Source: Actinostola sp. cb2023
Lineage: Eukaryota > Cnidaria > Anthozoa > Actiniaria > Actinostolidae
Direction of reading: 5' to 3'
Assembly (NCBI GenBank): GCA_033675265.1
Contig: JAUJYZ010000882.1
Span: forward strand, 23,501 to 87,500
Length of the DNA stretch: 64,000 nucleotides
Shown here: in pieces, positions 1-14,049 of the stretch
Position numbering within the stretch: the first letter of the stretch is position 1
Layout: every line of letters begins with the position of its first letter
The notes under the pieces: model-generated
Databases searched by the model: none
What the model was told of the DNA's origin: nothing
What the model saw: only the letters and a program-made list of their open reading frames with translations
Position numbers and translations under genes: made by a program

Positions 1-1757
1 CTGTATGTCCACAAAGAGCAGCTTCCATCAATGCAGTTTCACATTCTTTATCGACCATATTGACATCAGCACAACCATTAATCAGTGCAATTGCAATTCC
101 GTTGAATCCCATACGAATGGCTTTCGTCAATGCATTTATCAATTTTTTATCGACATTGATGACATATCTACAATCACCATTAATCAGAGCAGTAGTGATA
201 TCTCTTAGTCCCCGACCGTTGACTTTATTCAAAGAAGTTCCATCTTCTTTACCGGTAATATTGACATAATCAGCACCATTATCCAGTGGAAGAGCAATAT
301 CGTTTAGTCCCCAACCAATGGCTTTTATTAATGCAGTTTCACCTTCTTTGTCGGCCATGTTGACATCAGCGCCACCATTAATCAGTGCAAGTACAATGTC
401 CTTTGGTCCAAAGCGAATGGTATTCATCAATGCAGTTTCCGCTTCTTTATCGGCCATGTTGACATCAGCACCACCACTAATCAGCGCAAGAGCAATTTCG
501 TGTAGTCGCAAACGAACGCCTGCTATCAATGCAGTGATGAATTGTTCATCGGTTATGTTGACATCAGCACCACCGTTATTCAAAAAAAGTGCAATTTCGT
601 TTCGTATGCAACGAGCAGCTTCCATCAATGCAGTTTTGCCTTCTTTATCGGCCATGTTGACATCAGCACCACCCTTAATTAGTGCAAGTACAATTTCATT
701 CTCTCCCCAACCGGCGGCTTTCATCAATGCAGTTTTGCCTTCTTCATCTGCCTTGTTGACATCTGCACCACTATTAATCAGTGTAAGTGCAATTTCTTTT
801 CTTCTCCAAATAGCGGCTTTCATCAATGCAGTTTTGCCATTTTTATCTGCCATGTTGACATCTGCCCCACCATTATTAATCAGTTCAAGTACAATTTCGT
901 TTCGTCCCCAAAGAGCAGCTTTCATCAATGCAGTTTCATCTTCTTTGTCGACCATGTTGACATCAGCACCACCATTAATCAGTGCAAGCGCAAGAGCAAT
1001 TTCGTTTCCTGCCCAACCAGCGGCTTTCATTAATGCAGTTTTGCCTGCTGTATCGGCCATGTTGACATCAGTACCACCATTAATCAGAATATGCGCCATT
1101 TCAACTCCTCCCCAATCAGCGGCTTTCATCAATGCAGTTTTACCTTCTTTATTGGTCATGTTAACAACAGCACCACCATTAAGCAGCGCAATAGCAATAT
1201 CGTTTCGACCACAAATAGCGGCTTTCATTAATGCAGTTTCACCTTCTTCATCGGCCATGTTGACATCAGCACCACCATTAATCAGTACAAGTACAATGTT
1301 GTCTTCTCCCCATTGAGCGGCTTTCATCAATGCAGTTTCACCTTCTTCATCGGCCATGTTGACATCAGCACCACCATTAATCAGTGCAAGTACAATGTTG
1401 TCTTCTCCCCATTGAGCGGCTTTCATCGTTACAGTTTTGCCTTCTTGGTCTGCCATGTCGACATCAGCACCGCCATTAATCAGTGCAAGTGCAATTTCTG
1501 TATGTCCACAACGAGCAGCTTCCATCAATGCAGTTTTGCCTTCTTTATCGACCATGTTGACATCAGCACCACCATTAATCAGTGCAAGTACACTTTCATT
1601 TCGTCCTATTCGAACAGCCTCCATCAATGCAGTTTCACCTTCTTTATCGGCCATGTTAGTTAACATCAGCACCACCTTTCATCAGTTTAGGTATAACTTC
1701 GCTCGGATATTTTCTACTGTCCGATATTTGATCATGTTGTTCATTGTTATTTATTGT
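1..1757 (-). CDS. Ankyrin-repeat protein, 5' part, with a frameshift near its start (3' end outside window)
   Basis: The minus strand is open from 1666 to the window edge (at least 555 codons). It encodes about sixteen ankyrin repeats with a period near 99 nt (33 residues), each close to 'ADVNMADKEGKTALMKAA' followed by '..EIVLALINGG'. Ankyrin repeats stack into a solenoid that binds other proteins; nothing here gives a specific partner. The repeats are very similar at DNA level, so they are recent expansions. At about 1656-1667 a TAAC duplication (GTTAACTAACATGG instead of GTCAACATGG) breaks the frame: upstream, a plausible coding stretch from a possible acceptor at 1757 ends in '..PKLMKGGADVN' and then a stop. 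Translation could instead begin at the ATG at 1666 or 1654 (MADKEGETALM). The gene is either a mutant allele, a pseudogene or has its true start at 1666/1654. Repeats near 180-300 are more degenerate. Confidence 0.85.
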
Positions 1758-1831
1758 CTAAAATCTTGAGTGAAACATTGACGACCGAACTTCTTTGTTG
1801 GTAATATGCAATTCTTGGTCCTCTTCATTTC

Positions 1832-2354
1832 TGAATATCAATCACTTAATTGAAGTATTATTGTCTATCAGAGGTGCTGTATCAGTGTATATCTTTGTTA
1901 TCAGTAGTGTAGTCCATGGATGAATATCAATCACTTAATTAAAGTATTATTGTCTATCAGAGGTGCTGTATCAGTGTATATCTTTGTTATCAGTAGTGTA
2001 GTCCATGGATGAATATCAATCACTTAATTAAAGTATTATTGTCTATCAGAGGTGCTGTATCAGTGTATTATAATCTTTGTTATCAGTAGTGTAGTACATG
2101 GATGAATATCAATCACTTAATTAAAGTATTATTGTCTATCAGAGGTGCTGTATCAGTGTATATCTTTGTTATCAGTAGTGTAGTCCATGGATGAATATCA
2201 ATCACTTAATTAAAGTAGTATTGTCTATCAGAGGTGCTGTATCAGTGTATATCTTTGTTATCAGTAGTGTAGTCCATGGATGAATATCAATCACTTAATT
2301 AACGTATTATAATCTATCAGAGGTGCTGTATCAGTGTATATCTTTGTTATCAGG
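1832..2354. repeat. Tandem repeat, about 90-bp unit, six copies
   Basis: Near-identical units beginning 'GAATATCAATCACTTAATT' recur at about 1832, 1922, 2011, 2104, 2192 and 2282. Each ends with 'TAGTGTAGTCCATGGAT'. The array lies just upstream of the ankyrin gene (which is on the minus strand) and has no coding potential. Confidence 0.9.
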
Positions 2355-2359
2355 ACTGA

Positions 2360-4300
2360 AATGAAATATTTTACAACACTTGAGAGTAATCTCGCAATCT
2401 GATTGGCTGGTTTGACATCTCAGAAAGAGCCACTCTGTGGAAGAGACACGAAATATTATTGATTGATTGATTGATTTGTATTGTGCTTATATGAGCTGAA
2501 TAAGTAAATAAACAAATATTGTTTTTTCATCTTATTACAGTTGTTTTCCTTTTATCCCGGGTTTTCTCACAACGTTGTTTATTCGCACCAAAACATGCAT
2601 TGCTGGCTTGCACGTGACGTCATGGCGGCCATGCATGTTGGTTACCGTCAACAAATAAAGGATTGATAATCAAACTTAGCGTGTTTCCATCGAGTTTTGG
2701 GTTCACGCGGGAGGTTGCTAAGCACGAGAGAAGTGTTACGGACCTCAAAGAAGTAGCGAGTCTCTGTCTTGGGGGACTATGACTTTTATTCTTGAGCTTC
2801 ACTCTACACAAACTCCAACTCCAACTCCAACTGCTAGTATATCGAACTAACACCCTATTTATACTTGTTGGTACTGTGAGAATTCTCACGCTTATTGTGA
2901 GAACTCTCACGATCAAGTGTTTGTCCAGATTTGAGTTCGAGTGTTTACAGGGTGTGGCATTATATGTACTAACTGGATAAGATCGTCCCGATACATACAT
3001 AATTTTTGACTAGTATAACTGTAAATCCTTATTTGGTAAGTTCTGCAAATAAGCACTTCCTAACAGAAGCGTCAGAGTTGTACGAGGCGTAACTAATTTT
3101 ATAACATAGTCATAATCAAATGTTAGATATATAATTATTTTTTATTTTATTTTAGAAAACTAACTATCTTGGCCGATCACGCGATGAGTTACATACCGAC
3201 GTAAATAAAAGTTAAAGCTCAATGTTAATTAGTTGCATGTTTTCGGCAAAGAAACAGGTTATTTTGATAAATTGAATCCTCTTTGAAAATCATTTAACAT
3301 TCCTTGTAAACGTTTTGAGATCCTTTTTCATTTGCTAGTTTGGCCGTTGAGAATTCGACGTTTGCACGTTTACCAAGCTTCAATCATCGTCTGTGACTGT
3401 GTACAGTACGTTACAGTTGTGTAGTGTGGACTCGGTCGAAGAACGAGTGTTGTAGTCTTGTAGAGTGTCAATCTCAGTTCATTTCAATGGCCACACTGCA
3501 GAGCAATAGCGAATTGGAAAATGGTGATTTTGAGCCAGTGTTTTTTAAATATTGATTTTAGTAAACCCTGCAGCAGCTTCACTCTCGAGAGTCTTGTTGA
3601 ATCACAACGAAGCGACATTACAAACACCACAACTTCAGAATTTCCACATCTTTTTCTCCAATATTTGAAATATGCTGTGACATTTGACTTTTTCTTAGAA
3701 TGATAAAGCGTAATTCGTTTAAATGCATTGTTTTCCTGTCTTTTTTTAGGTTCATTTCGCTCTTTGAAGCATCTTTCAGTTCATGAAACTATTCAACAAA
3801 GTTGGCAAGTGATTTTCCATGAGGTCATTAGCGTGCACCCATGGGCTGTTGGTACACGCGCGATTAATTAGCCAATCAGAGCGTGCAAGATATGACAGAG
3901 GAGAAATGACATTGTTTGGAGTTGGATAAGAGCCGTGCAAAATGACTTTTTTAAATCATTTCTCCTGTGTCAGACATTATGAGCTGAAACTTTGCCCTTT
4001 TACTAATTTCGAGCTGCTCTTTTCATTTCTGGAGTTCATTTTGACACTGCTGTTTGATTTAAGGGGGTTGGGGTCACGTGACCTCTTAGTGAAAGTGGCC
4101 TATTCAATATTCAGTCGTTTTGTATGAACTTGAAAACTCTTGAAGCTCGACAAAAGAAATCGAAATTAACTTTAGTTTTTGTCAAAGAAAGACTGAAATT
4201 ATTTTGTAAACTCATAATTATAAATAAGTTTTTGAAATATTTATTATTATTTTATAATTATTATTTAATTTATCTTGTAAAAACAGTACAAGGAATAGGT
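2360..4300. other. No gene recognised
   Basis: A/T-rich DNA with short open frames only (62-126 codons) that lack family resemblance or splice context. It contains a small 'CTCCAA' repeat near 2815 and 'ccaatcagagcg' blocks of the kind scattered through the whole window. Confidence 0.5.
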
Positions 4301-4301
4301 C

Positions 4302-4735
4302 TGCAATAGTTTTGTTATTTATAGCCATTGCATTCATAGTAGCTTGTATGCTTCATTACTCGGACTACCTTACAAGGAATATTATTACGTCTGCAATAGC
4401 TTTGTTAATTTATAGCCATTGCATTCATAGTAGCTTGTATGCTTCATTACTCGGGCTACCTTACAAGGAATATTATTACGTCTGCAATAGCTTTGTTAAT
4501 TTATAGCCATTGCATTCATAGTAGCTTGTATGCTTCATTACTCGGGCTACCTTACAAGGAATATTATTACGTCTGCAATAGCTTTGTTAATTTATAGCCA
4601 TTGCATTCATAGTAGCTTGTATGCTTCATTACTCGGGCTACCTTACAAGGAATATTATTACGTCTGCAATAGTATTGTTATTTATAGCTATTGCATTCAT
4701 AGTAGCATGTATGCTTTATTACTCGGACTACCTGT
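4302..4735. repeat. Tandem repeat, about 91-bp unit, five copies
   Basis: Units contain 'GCATTCATAGTAGCTTGTAT' and 'CCTTACAAGGAATATTATTA' in fixed order. Open frames across it are by-products of the repetition. Confidence 0.9.
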
Positions 4736-4936
4736 GGGAGCACGAGTCTTAAAATGCAGACCGTGTCCTTTTTTGACATGTCGCATTATACATTTAACTG
4801 TCCGTCAAGTAAACCACTGAGATGAAGATCGCGAAATACTACCTAGCAGCTTAATTGAAGAATCATGACGTGCTACTTAAAAAAATTACGTGCTATTAAA
4901 ACTGAAGGAAAAAAGCCACCACACGGAACTTGCAAT

Positions 4937-5159
4937 TAGAGTCGTTTTTAATTTCGCGAGCTGTGATTGGTTTGAATTGAATTGAAAACCTTTATTTAAA
5001 CAGGGTATTCCCTTCAGTAGCAAAACGTACTGCTGTCAATGGGAGCCCTACTATATAAATATAAATATAAAATACAATGTGAATACAGTGTGTTCGATTC
5101 CGTACCGTGACCGTAACTCCGTTCTGCAGGTTTCCCACTCCTACGAAAACGACTCTAAT
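4937..5159. mobile_element. MITE-like element, TIR 'TTAGAGTCGTTTT' family
   Basis: Bounded by TTAGAGTCGTTTT and its inverse AAAACGACTCTAA. The interior has 'GTACCGTGACCGTAACTCCG', shared with the copies at 41920-43390, 45957-46169 and 62336-62511. Confidence 0.6.
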
Positions 5160-5617
5160 CGCCATGTACTCGAGTAGTACCGTGACTCCTGAGTCCAGGC
5201 CGCTGAAGCTAACAAATAAACTACTGCTTTAAATTCGTATAATATAGATTTTATCAACTTGACGGCTTAGAAATAGAGTAAGTTTTTTAATTAATAAAAA
5301 TATTTTTATTATTATTAAGCGCCTTAGAGCTTTGAATAAGGCGCTATATTATTAATAAGTTATTATTAAATTATTATCATTATATAGTACTTCGAAGTGT
5401 TTTATTATACTGCTTCAGGTTAGGCAGAGAATATCCATTGGCGACTTGCAATTTTTCTGTCCGGGAGTGTTCTCCAAGGACAACACTGAAACAATTATAC
5501 CAACCAATGTGACGTCACGGCTCTCTTAAACGAATTTCAATATGGCGGACCAATCTGGTCTCCTTTAACGCTCAATATTCTGTTCATATCTACATGTACA
5601 GTCTGTATGTATATTGT

Positions 5618-5618
5618 A

Positions 5619-5708
<90 letters not shown>

Positions 5709-5709
5709 C
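5618..5709. repeat. (TTA)n microsatellite
   Basis: About 30 uninterrupted ATT/TTA triplets. Confidence 0.98.
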
Positions 5710-6408
5710 GATAATCGTGTCCAGTGACGTCATCTAATTTATGTAAATGTTAGAATATCAACACTTGAGGCTTGACTTAGAAATAAAGACAGACCGGTAT
5801 TACGACAAAATTATGTTTGTAAATATTGTTTATAGCTAGTAGACAGTGAAACACCTTAGAATATACGAAAATTATCGAAATTTAAAATAATAGTCAAGAC
5901 AAACTCGTATCAGTCGTACTGACCTGTTATTCCAACCAAGAGACTTACGTTTCGAATAACAGACCCGCCATCTTGAAAAATTATTGGCATTTTTGGTGTC
6001 TGGGCGGCGCCTTTTGAAATTGACGGCGACTTCTATTCTTATAATAATAATAAAAATAATAAGTATTCGAAGCATAATACTATCGTCTCTGTGCTCTTAC
6101 AAAAGTAAACTAGCAACTACTAATTGACTTTATCATCACAGTTATGGCTAGTTATTTATTTTACTTGCGTTTTCGTCGTCTCATCGGCTCTAATTAAGAT
6201 TTTACAATTATAACAGAGCGAAATCTCGCAATCTGATTGGCTCTCAGCCGCTGTCAATAAGAGTACAGACACACTGTATGACGAATCGCTCGCGCACGGA
6301 ACCAGCGCGCGTTTGAAACAGTTTTTCTTTCAAACTTTGTCTTTGTTTTTGGATGCTTTTTGACTTTGTTATTGTAAAAAAACAGATTGAAGATGGTTTT
6401 ATCGTAGT

Positions 6409-6547
6409 CTGTACTCTTATTGACACACACTTGACGTCATAAAATGTCCAAAACTTGGCAGTGAAATCACTGGCTCGCTACGCTCGTGATTCCACTTGAG
6501 TTTTGAACATTTTATGACGTCAAGTGTGTGTCAATAAGAGTACAGAC
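6409..6547. repeat. Foldback (hairpin) repeat
   Basis: Arms of about 49 bp: GTCTGTACTCTTATTGACAC at the left is answered by GTGTCAATAAGAGTACAGAC at the right. The loop carries 'TGGCTCGCTACGCTCG'. A single-arm relative lies near 6245-6270, and another near 50215-50240. Confidence 0.85.
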
Positions 6548-8948
6548 AACTCAAAAACACCTTCAATTTGTTAATTATGCATCTTTCTAGAATGAGCTTT
6601 GGTTCTTGAATTAATTTAGTACGAATACCGTCGCTTCTAATGCCACACACGATCTTATCGCGTATCACATCATGTCATCTTTCAGACTGCCAAATTTACA
6701 TGTTGTTGTGCTACTCATAGCTCTGTTACATATTACGTGTTATTTCTGTATTCGATTGTTGAACTTGTAGCATTCATATTAAATATTACGTTTGTCTAAC
6801 CTATGCAATGATCTTCCCATCATTGCATCGATATCTCAATGTCGTCTTTCTCTTCGTCGGTCGTGAATGGAAGTCCGTTGTGTATCTCTAAAGCTGTGTG
6901 AACAATGCATGTAATAAACGTCGCAAATTGGTAGCTGCTCTCGCGTTGTTTTAGTCCGGTTACCGTTTCGTAGGCTGACCAAACTTGCTTCCAAGTTTTC
7001 CAGTAAGAGCAATGATTTCCTCGATGTCTAGAGACTGTGGTTGCGTCACATTCGATATGAAGACTCTTCGGTCCATTCTTGTTTATCTCGTTTCTGAAGC
7101 TCTGGCTGGTTCTTTTTTCTCACATTTTTTTTAAATTTTCAACTAACTTATCACACTTCTGACACCATGTACATCAATTGTACGTTTTAGTGATCGGTTG
7201 ATTTGCAACTCACACTGGCTACAGTAACTACACACATGGTACACACACTCAGCAAACTCGGTATGTCACATGTTCATGACGTCTCCTTAACCAATCAGAA
7301 TCGAGAAATTTCTTCATGTAGAATATTAATAAAAGAACGATATTGATAATGATATATGACTCAGATGAAGCAGAGTTACAACGAATTTCTAGTTAACGCC
7401 CCAATGATATCATTTGCGCAAATTGAAAAATTCAAGCGAGAAAGTTTCTCTCCAAACATGTCTAGCCGAATTTGAAACGCAAATTTCCATCCAAAAACAG
7501 GCCTTTCCCAAGAGAAGCCTCTCTGAATATTAGCTCCCCATATATATTATTCGAGCTTTTACAATAACAGAGCGTAATCTCGCAATCTGATTGGCTCTCA
7601 ACCATGATTAATAAGAGCCTCTCCGAATATAAGCTCCCCAAAAAATCCTTTACAAAATGTATATTATGCCCCGGGGCTTTATTTCGGAATATGAAGGTAT
7701 AGTTGTAGCTAGCTGACATCCAAGCTGTTGTTTTAGAATTCACCTATCAGTGTGTTTGGCGTCGTTTGCAAAGAGTGCCATAAGAGTTACATATAGAAAC
7801 GAAGTATGTTATTATCTATACATGTACATGTACATATTGTAGCTGACATTCAAACTGTTGTCATTTTCTAGGTATCTAGTCCCTACAACTTTAGAATACC
7901 CCGTCACAGTATATACACCTATTGTCTTTGGCGTCATTTGCAAAGAGTGCTATAAGAGCTACATATAGAAACGAAGTATCTTATTATCTATGCATGTACT
8001 AGTACATATTGTAGCTGACATTCAAACTGTTGTCATTTTCTAGGTATCTAGTCCCTACAACTTTAGAATACCCCGTCACAGTATATGCACCTATTGTGGC
8101 GTCGTTTGCAAAGAGTGCTATAAGAGCTACAAATAGAAACGAAGTATCTTATTATCTATGCATGTACTAGTACATATTGTAGCTGACATTCAAACTATTG
8201 TCATATTCTAGGTATCTAGTCCCTACAACTTTAGAATACCCCGTCACAGTAAATACACCTATTGTCTTTGGCGTCATTTGCAAAGAGTGCTATAAGAGCT
8301 ACATATAGAAACGAAGTATCTTATTATCTATACATGTACATGTACATATTGTAGCTGACATTCAAACTGTTGTCATTTTCTAGGTATCTAGTCCCTACAA
8401 CTTTAGAATACCCCGTCACAGTATATGCACCTATTGTGGCGTCGTTTGCAAAGAGTGCTATAAGAGCTACAAATAGAAACGAAGTATCTTATTATCTATG
8501 CATGTACAAGTACATATTGTAGCTGACATATATATTACTCATATATCTATTAATATTTTTATTATTTTTCATTATTATACATTATTATTATTGTTATTTA
8601 TAAATATTGAATAGGGCTCTTATTATTTTTTAGGTTTATTCATTCATTCATTCACATTCAAACTGTTGTCATTTTCTAGGTATCTAGTGACTACAGCTTT
8701 TGAATACCCCGTCACAGTATATGCACCTATTGTGTTTGGCTTCGTTTGCAAAGAGTGCTATAAGAGCTACATAAAGAAACGAAGTATTTTATTGTCTATA
8801 CATGTAGATATTGTAGCTGACATTCAAACTGTTGTCATTTTCTAGGTATCTAGTCCCTACAACTTTAGAATACCCCGTCACAGTATATGCACCTATTGTG
8901 GCGTCGTTTGCAAAGAGTGCTACATGTATATATCGTAGCTGACATTCA

Positions 8949-9125
<177 letters not shown>

Positions 9126-9769
9126 TTGACTTTAGTGCAGTGTCAATATATTTATCTTATACAACTAAATAAGCTGTTGTCGTGTTGTATGTATCTAGTC
9201 CCTACAATTCTAGAATACCCCGTGACAGTATATGCACCTATTGTGTTTGGCGTCGTTTGCAAAGAGTTTCAAATAGCGATGAAGTATTCTGAAGTTCAAG
9301 CCAAAGTCTGCTTACCTTTCGTAAACTCTACAACCAACACAATGTCAGTACATGTGTTTCTTATTTCTCTATTTCTCTAGCTTCGTTTCTTTCTGCATGC
9401 AGTCTGGAAAGAAAGTGACATATGAACAAGATGTGTTGTCTTGCTGAGAAGCTGAAGCTGTTCAGGAAGCACAAGCATTAAAGTGTATCTTACTAAGTTC
9501 GTACACAAGCGACAGAGCTGGCAATTTAATGCTGTTTGTAATGCTAAAGTCGTAGTTAAAGGAAATCGTTTGTTTAAGAGACGAAAACCAGAAAAATACA
9601 CGTCACTCAGCTTTTACCTTCGACTTCGACTGCCTGCTTGACTCAACTCGAAAGTGGAATAATTAACTTAGGGTGTGTCATGTATGCTAGAAACACACCC
9701 ACGTGATTTATATCTACGTCATAACACAGGAAACCCATATAATACGCACAAGGGTTATCGGAGTGAAAG

Positions 9770-10770
9770 ATGATGATAGGAGATAGGCGAATGGTCATTC
9801 TAAGGTTGTCCTAGAGAAAGGTGATAGAAGATAGGAGATAGGAGATAGGAGAATGGTCATTCTAAGGTTGTAAGAGAGAAAGGTGATAGAAGAAAGGAGA
9901 TAGGAGATAGGAGAATGGTCATTCTAAGGTTGTAAGAGAGAAAGGTGATAGAAGATAGGAGATAGGAGAAAGGAGATAGGAGAATGGTCATTCTAAGGTT
10001 GTCCTAGAGAAAGGTGATAGAAGATAGGAGATAGGAGATAGGAGAATGGTCATTCTAAGGTTGTAAGAGAGAAAGGTGATAGAAGATAGGAGATAGGAGA
10101 TAGGAGAATGGTCATTCTAAGGTTGTCCTAGAGAAAGGTGATAGAAGATAGGAGATAGGAGATAGGAGAATGGTCATTCTAAGGTTGTCAGAGAGAAAGG
10201 CGATAGAAGATAGGAGATAGGAGAATGGTCATTCTAAGGTTGTCCTAGAGAAAGGTGATAGGAGATAGGAGAATGGTCATTCTAAGGTTGTCAGAGAGAA
10301 AGGTGATAGAAGATAGGAGATAGGAGATAGGAGAATGGTCATTCTAAGGTTGTCCTAGAGAAAGGTGATAGGAGATAGGAGATAGGAGATAGGAGAATGG
10401 TCATTCTAAGGTTGTCCTAGAGAAAGGTGATAGGAGATAGGAGATAGGAGATAGGAGAATGGTCATTCTAAGGTTGTAAGAGAGAAAGGTGATAGAAGAT
10501 AGGAGATAGGAGATAGGAGAATGGCCATTCTAAGGTTGTAAGAGAGAAAGGTGATAGAAGATAGGAGATAGGAGATAGGAGAATGGCCATTCTAAGGTTG
10601 TAAGAGAGAAAGGTGATAGAAGATAGGAGATAGGAGATAGGAGGATGGCCATTCTAAGGTTGTAAGAGAGAAAGGTGATAGAAGATAGGAGATAGGAGAT
10701 AGGAGAATGGCCATTCTAAGGTTGTCCGATCGAGAGAAAGGTGATAGGAGACACCAGAATGGCCATTCTA
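9770..10770. repeat. Minisatellite 'GGTGATAGAAGATAGGAGAT', module 1
   Basis: About seventeen units of roughly 55-65 bp. Each has 'GAGAAAGGTGATA', a variable number of GATAGGA heptamers, then 'ATGGTCATTCTAAGGTTGT'. Copy-length differences come from the number of GATAGGA blocks. Confidence 0.95.
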
Positions 10771-11579
10771 AGGTTGTCCTAAAACCAGTCACTGTCATGC
10801 GCAGGATACAGATCAGCGTATCCCACATGCGAAAGAGGTCTTGAATTCGTAAATAGGAAGCTCTAAGGATGTCGAAACTTGCTGTCGGTTCATGACGTCT
10901 CCTTAACCAATCAGAATCGATAAATTTCTTCATGTAGATAATTAATAAAAGACCGATATTAATGATAATGACGACTCAGATGAAGCAGAGTTACAACGAA
11001 TTTCTAGTTATAACGCCCCAATGCTATCATTTGCATATTGAAAAATTCCAGCGAAAAAGTTTCTCTCCAAATATGCCTAACCGATTTTGAAACGCAAATT
11101 TCCATCGAAAAACAGGCCTTTCCCAAGAAAAGCCTCTCTGAATATTAGCTCCCCATATATATTATTAGAGCTTTTACAAACAGAGCGTAATCTCGCAATC
11201 TGTTTGGCTCGCAACCATGATTAATAAGAGCCTCTCCGAATATAAGCTCCCAAAAAAGTCCTTTGCCAAATGTATAAGCCCCGGGGCTTTAATTCGGAAT
11301 ATGAAGGTATAGTTGTAGCTAGCTGACATCCAAGCTGTTGTTTTAGAATTCACCTATTTATTGTGTTTGGCGTCGTTTAGAGTGCTATAAGAGTTACATA
11401 TAGAAACGAAGTATCTTATTATCTATACATGTAGATATTGTAGCTGACATTCAAGCTGTTGTCATATTCTAGGTATCTAGTCCCTACAACTTTAGAATAC
11501 CCCGTCACAGTATATGTACCTATTGTGGCATCATTTGCATAGACTGTTATGATAGCTACATATAGGGAAGAGTGCTATT

Positions 11580-11760
11580 GACCCTTTTCATAAATCCCAC
11601 AATGCATGATTTTCCGCGCTTGACGTCAAACTTATTCTTTTGAATTCTATTCAAAATATACAAAGACTGAAAACAATGAAGGAAAATGAATGGAATTCAA
11701 AAGAATAAGTTTGACGTCAAGCGCGGAAAATCATGCATTGTGGGATTTATGAAAAGGGTC
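11580..11760. mobile_element. MITE inserted in a 170-bp repeat unit
   Basis: Almost perfect terminal inverted repeats of about 70 bp: GACCCTTTTCATAAATCCCA at the left, TGGGATTTATGAAAAGGGTC at the right, spacer of about 40 bp. The host sequence 'GCTATAAGAGC', intact in sister units, is split here with a 2-bp AT/TA overlap. That fits a TA-target element. An older copy lies at 49655-49792. Confidence 0.9.
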
Positions 11761-13108
11761 GATAAGAGCTACCTAATATAGCGACAAAGTATTCTATTAT
11801 TTATACATGTAGACTGTATATATTGTAGCTGCCATTCAAGCTGTTGTCATGTTCTAGGTATCTAGTCCCTACAAGGGTCTATAAGAGCTACCTAATATAG
11901 CGACAAAGTATTCTATTATTTATACATGTAGACTGTATATATTGTAGCTGCCATTCAAACTGTTGTCATGTTCTATGTATCTAGTCCCTACAACTTTAGA
12001 ATACCCTGTCACAGTATATGCACCTACTGTGTTTGGCGTCGTTTGCAAAGAGTGCTATAAGAGCTACATATATAGAAACGAAGTATCTTATTATCTATAC
12101 ATATACATGTAGATATTGTAGCTGACATTCAAACTGTTGATATTTTCTAGGTATCTAGTCCCTACAACTTTAGAATACCCCGTCACAGTATATGCACCTA
12201 TTGTGGCATCGTTTGCAAAGAGTGCTATAAGAGCTACAAATAGAAACGTAGTATCTTATTATCTATACATGTACATGTAGATATTGTAGCTGACATTGAA
12301 GCTGTTGTCATATTCTATGTATCTAGTCCCTACAACTTTAGAATACCCCGTCACAGTATATGCACCTATTGTGGCGTCGTTTGCAAAGAGTGCTATAAGA
12401 GCTACAAATAGAAACGTAGTATCTTATTATCTATACATGTACATGTAGATATTGTAGCTGACATTGAAGCTGTTGTCATATTCTATGTATCTAGTCCCTA
12501 CAACTTTAGAATACCCCGTCACAGTATATGCACCTATTGTGGCGTCGTTTGCAAAGAGTGCTATAAGAGCTACAAATAGAAACGTAGTATCTTATTATCT
12601 ATACATGTACATGTAGATATTGTAGCTGACATTGAAGCTGTTGTCATATTCTATGTATCTAGTCCCTACAACTTTAGAATACCCCGTCACAGTATATGGT
12701 CTATTGCACCTATTGTGGCGTCGTTTGCAAAGAGTGCTATAAGAGCTACATATAGAAACGAAGTATCTTATTATCTATACATGTACATGTACATATTGTA
12801 GCTGACATATATATTACTCATATATCTATTAATATTTTTATTATTTTTCATTATTATACATTATTATTATTGTTATTTATAAATATTGATTAGGGCTCCT
12901 ATTGATAGTGTATTATATACACTGAAAGAACAACCCTGTTTAAATAAAGGTTTATTCATTCATTCATTCACATTCAAACTGTTGTCATTTTCTAGGTATC
13001 TAGTGACTACAGCTTTTGAATACCCCGTCACAGTATATGCACCTATTGTGGCGTCGTTTGCAAAGAGTGCTACATGTATATATCGTAGCTGACATTCAAT
13101 ATAATATT

Positions 13109-13238
<130 letters not shown>

Positions 13239-14049
13239 TTGACTTTAGTTCAGTGTCAATATATTTATCTTATACAACTAAATAAGCTGTTGTCGTGTTG
13301 TATGTATCTAGTCCCTACAATTCTAGAATACCCCGTCACAGTATATGCACCTATTGTGTTTGGCGTCGTTTGCAAAGAGTGCTATAAGAGTTACATATAG
13401 AAACGTAGTATCTTATTATCTATACATGTACATGTAGATATTGTAGCTGAGATTCAAGCTGTTGTCATATTCTAGGTATCTAGTCCCTACAATTCTAGAA
13501 TACCCCGTCACAGTATATGCACCTATTGTGTTTGGCGTCGTTTGCAAAGAGTTTCAAATAGCGATGAAGTATTCTGAAGTTCATGCCAAAGTCTGCTTAC
13601 CTTTCTTAAACTCTACAACCAACACAATGGCAGTACATGTGTTTCTTATTTCTCTATTTCTCTAGCTTCGTTTCTTTCTGCATGCAGTCTGGAAAGAAAG
13701 TGACATACGGAACAAGATGTGTTTCCGTCTTGCTGAGAAGCTGAATCAGATGAAACACAAGCATTAAAATGTATCTTACTAAGTTCGTACACAAGCGACA
13801 GAGCTGGACATTTAATGCTGTTTGTAATGCTAAAGTCGTAGTTAAAGGAAATCGTTTGTTTAAGAGACGAAAACCAGAAAAATACACGTAACTCAGCACT
13901 TACCTTCGACTGCCTGCTTGACTCAACTCGAAAGTGGAATAATTAACTTAGGGTGTGTCATGTATGCTAGAAACACACCCACGTAATTTATTTATACGTC
14001 ATAACACAGGAAACCCATACAATACGCACAAGAGTTATCGGAGTGAAAG

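Noticed and set aside
318..1316. 332-codon plus-strand open frame
   Set aside because: Antisense shadow of the ankyrin repeats; the minus frame carries the ankyrin consensus.
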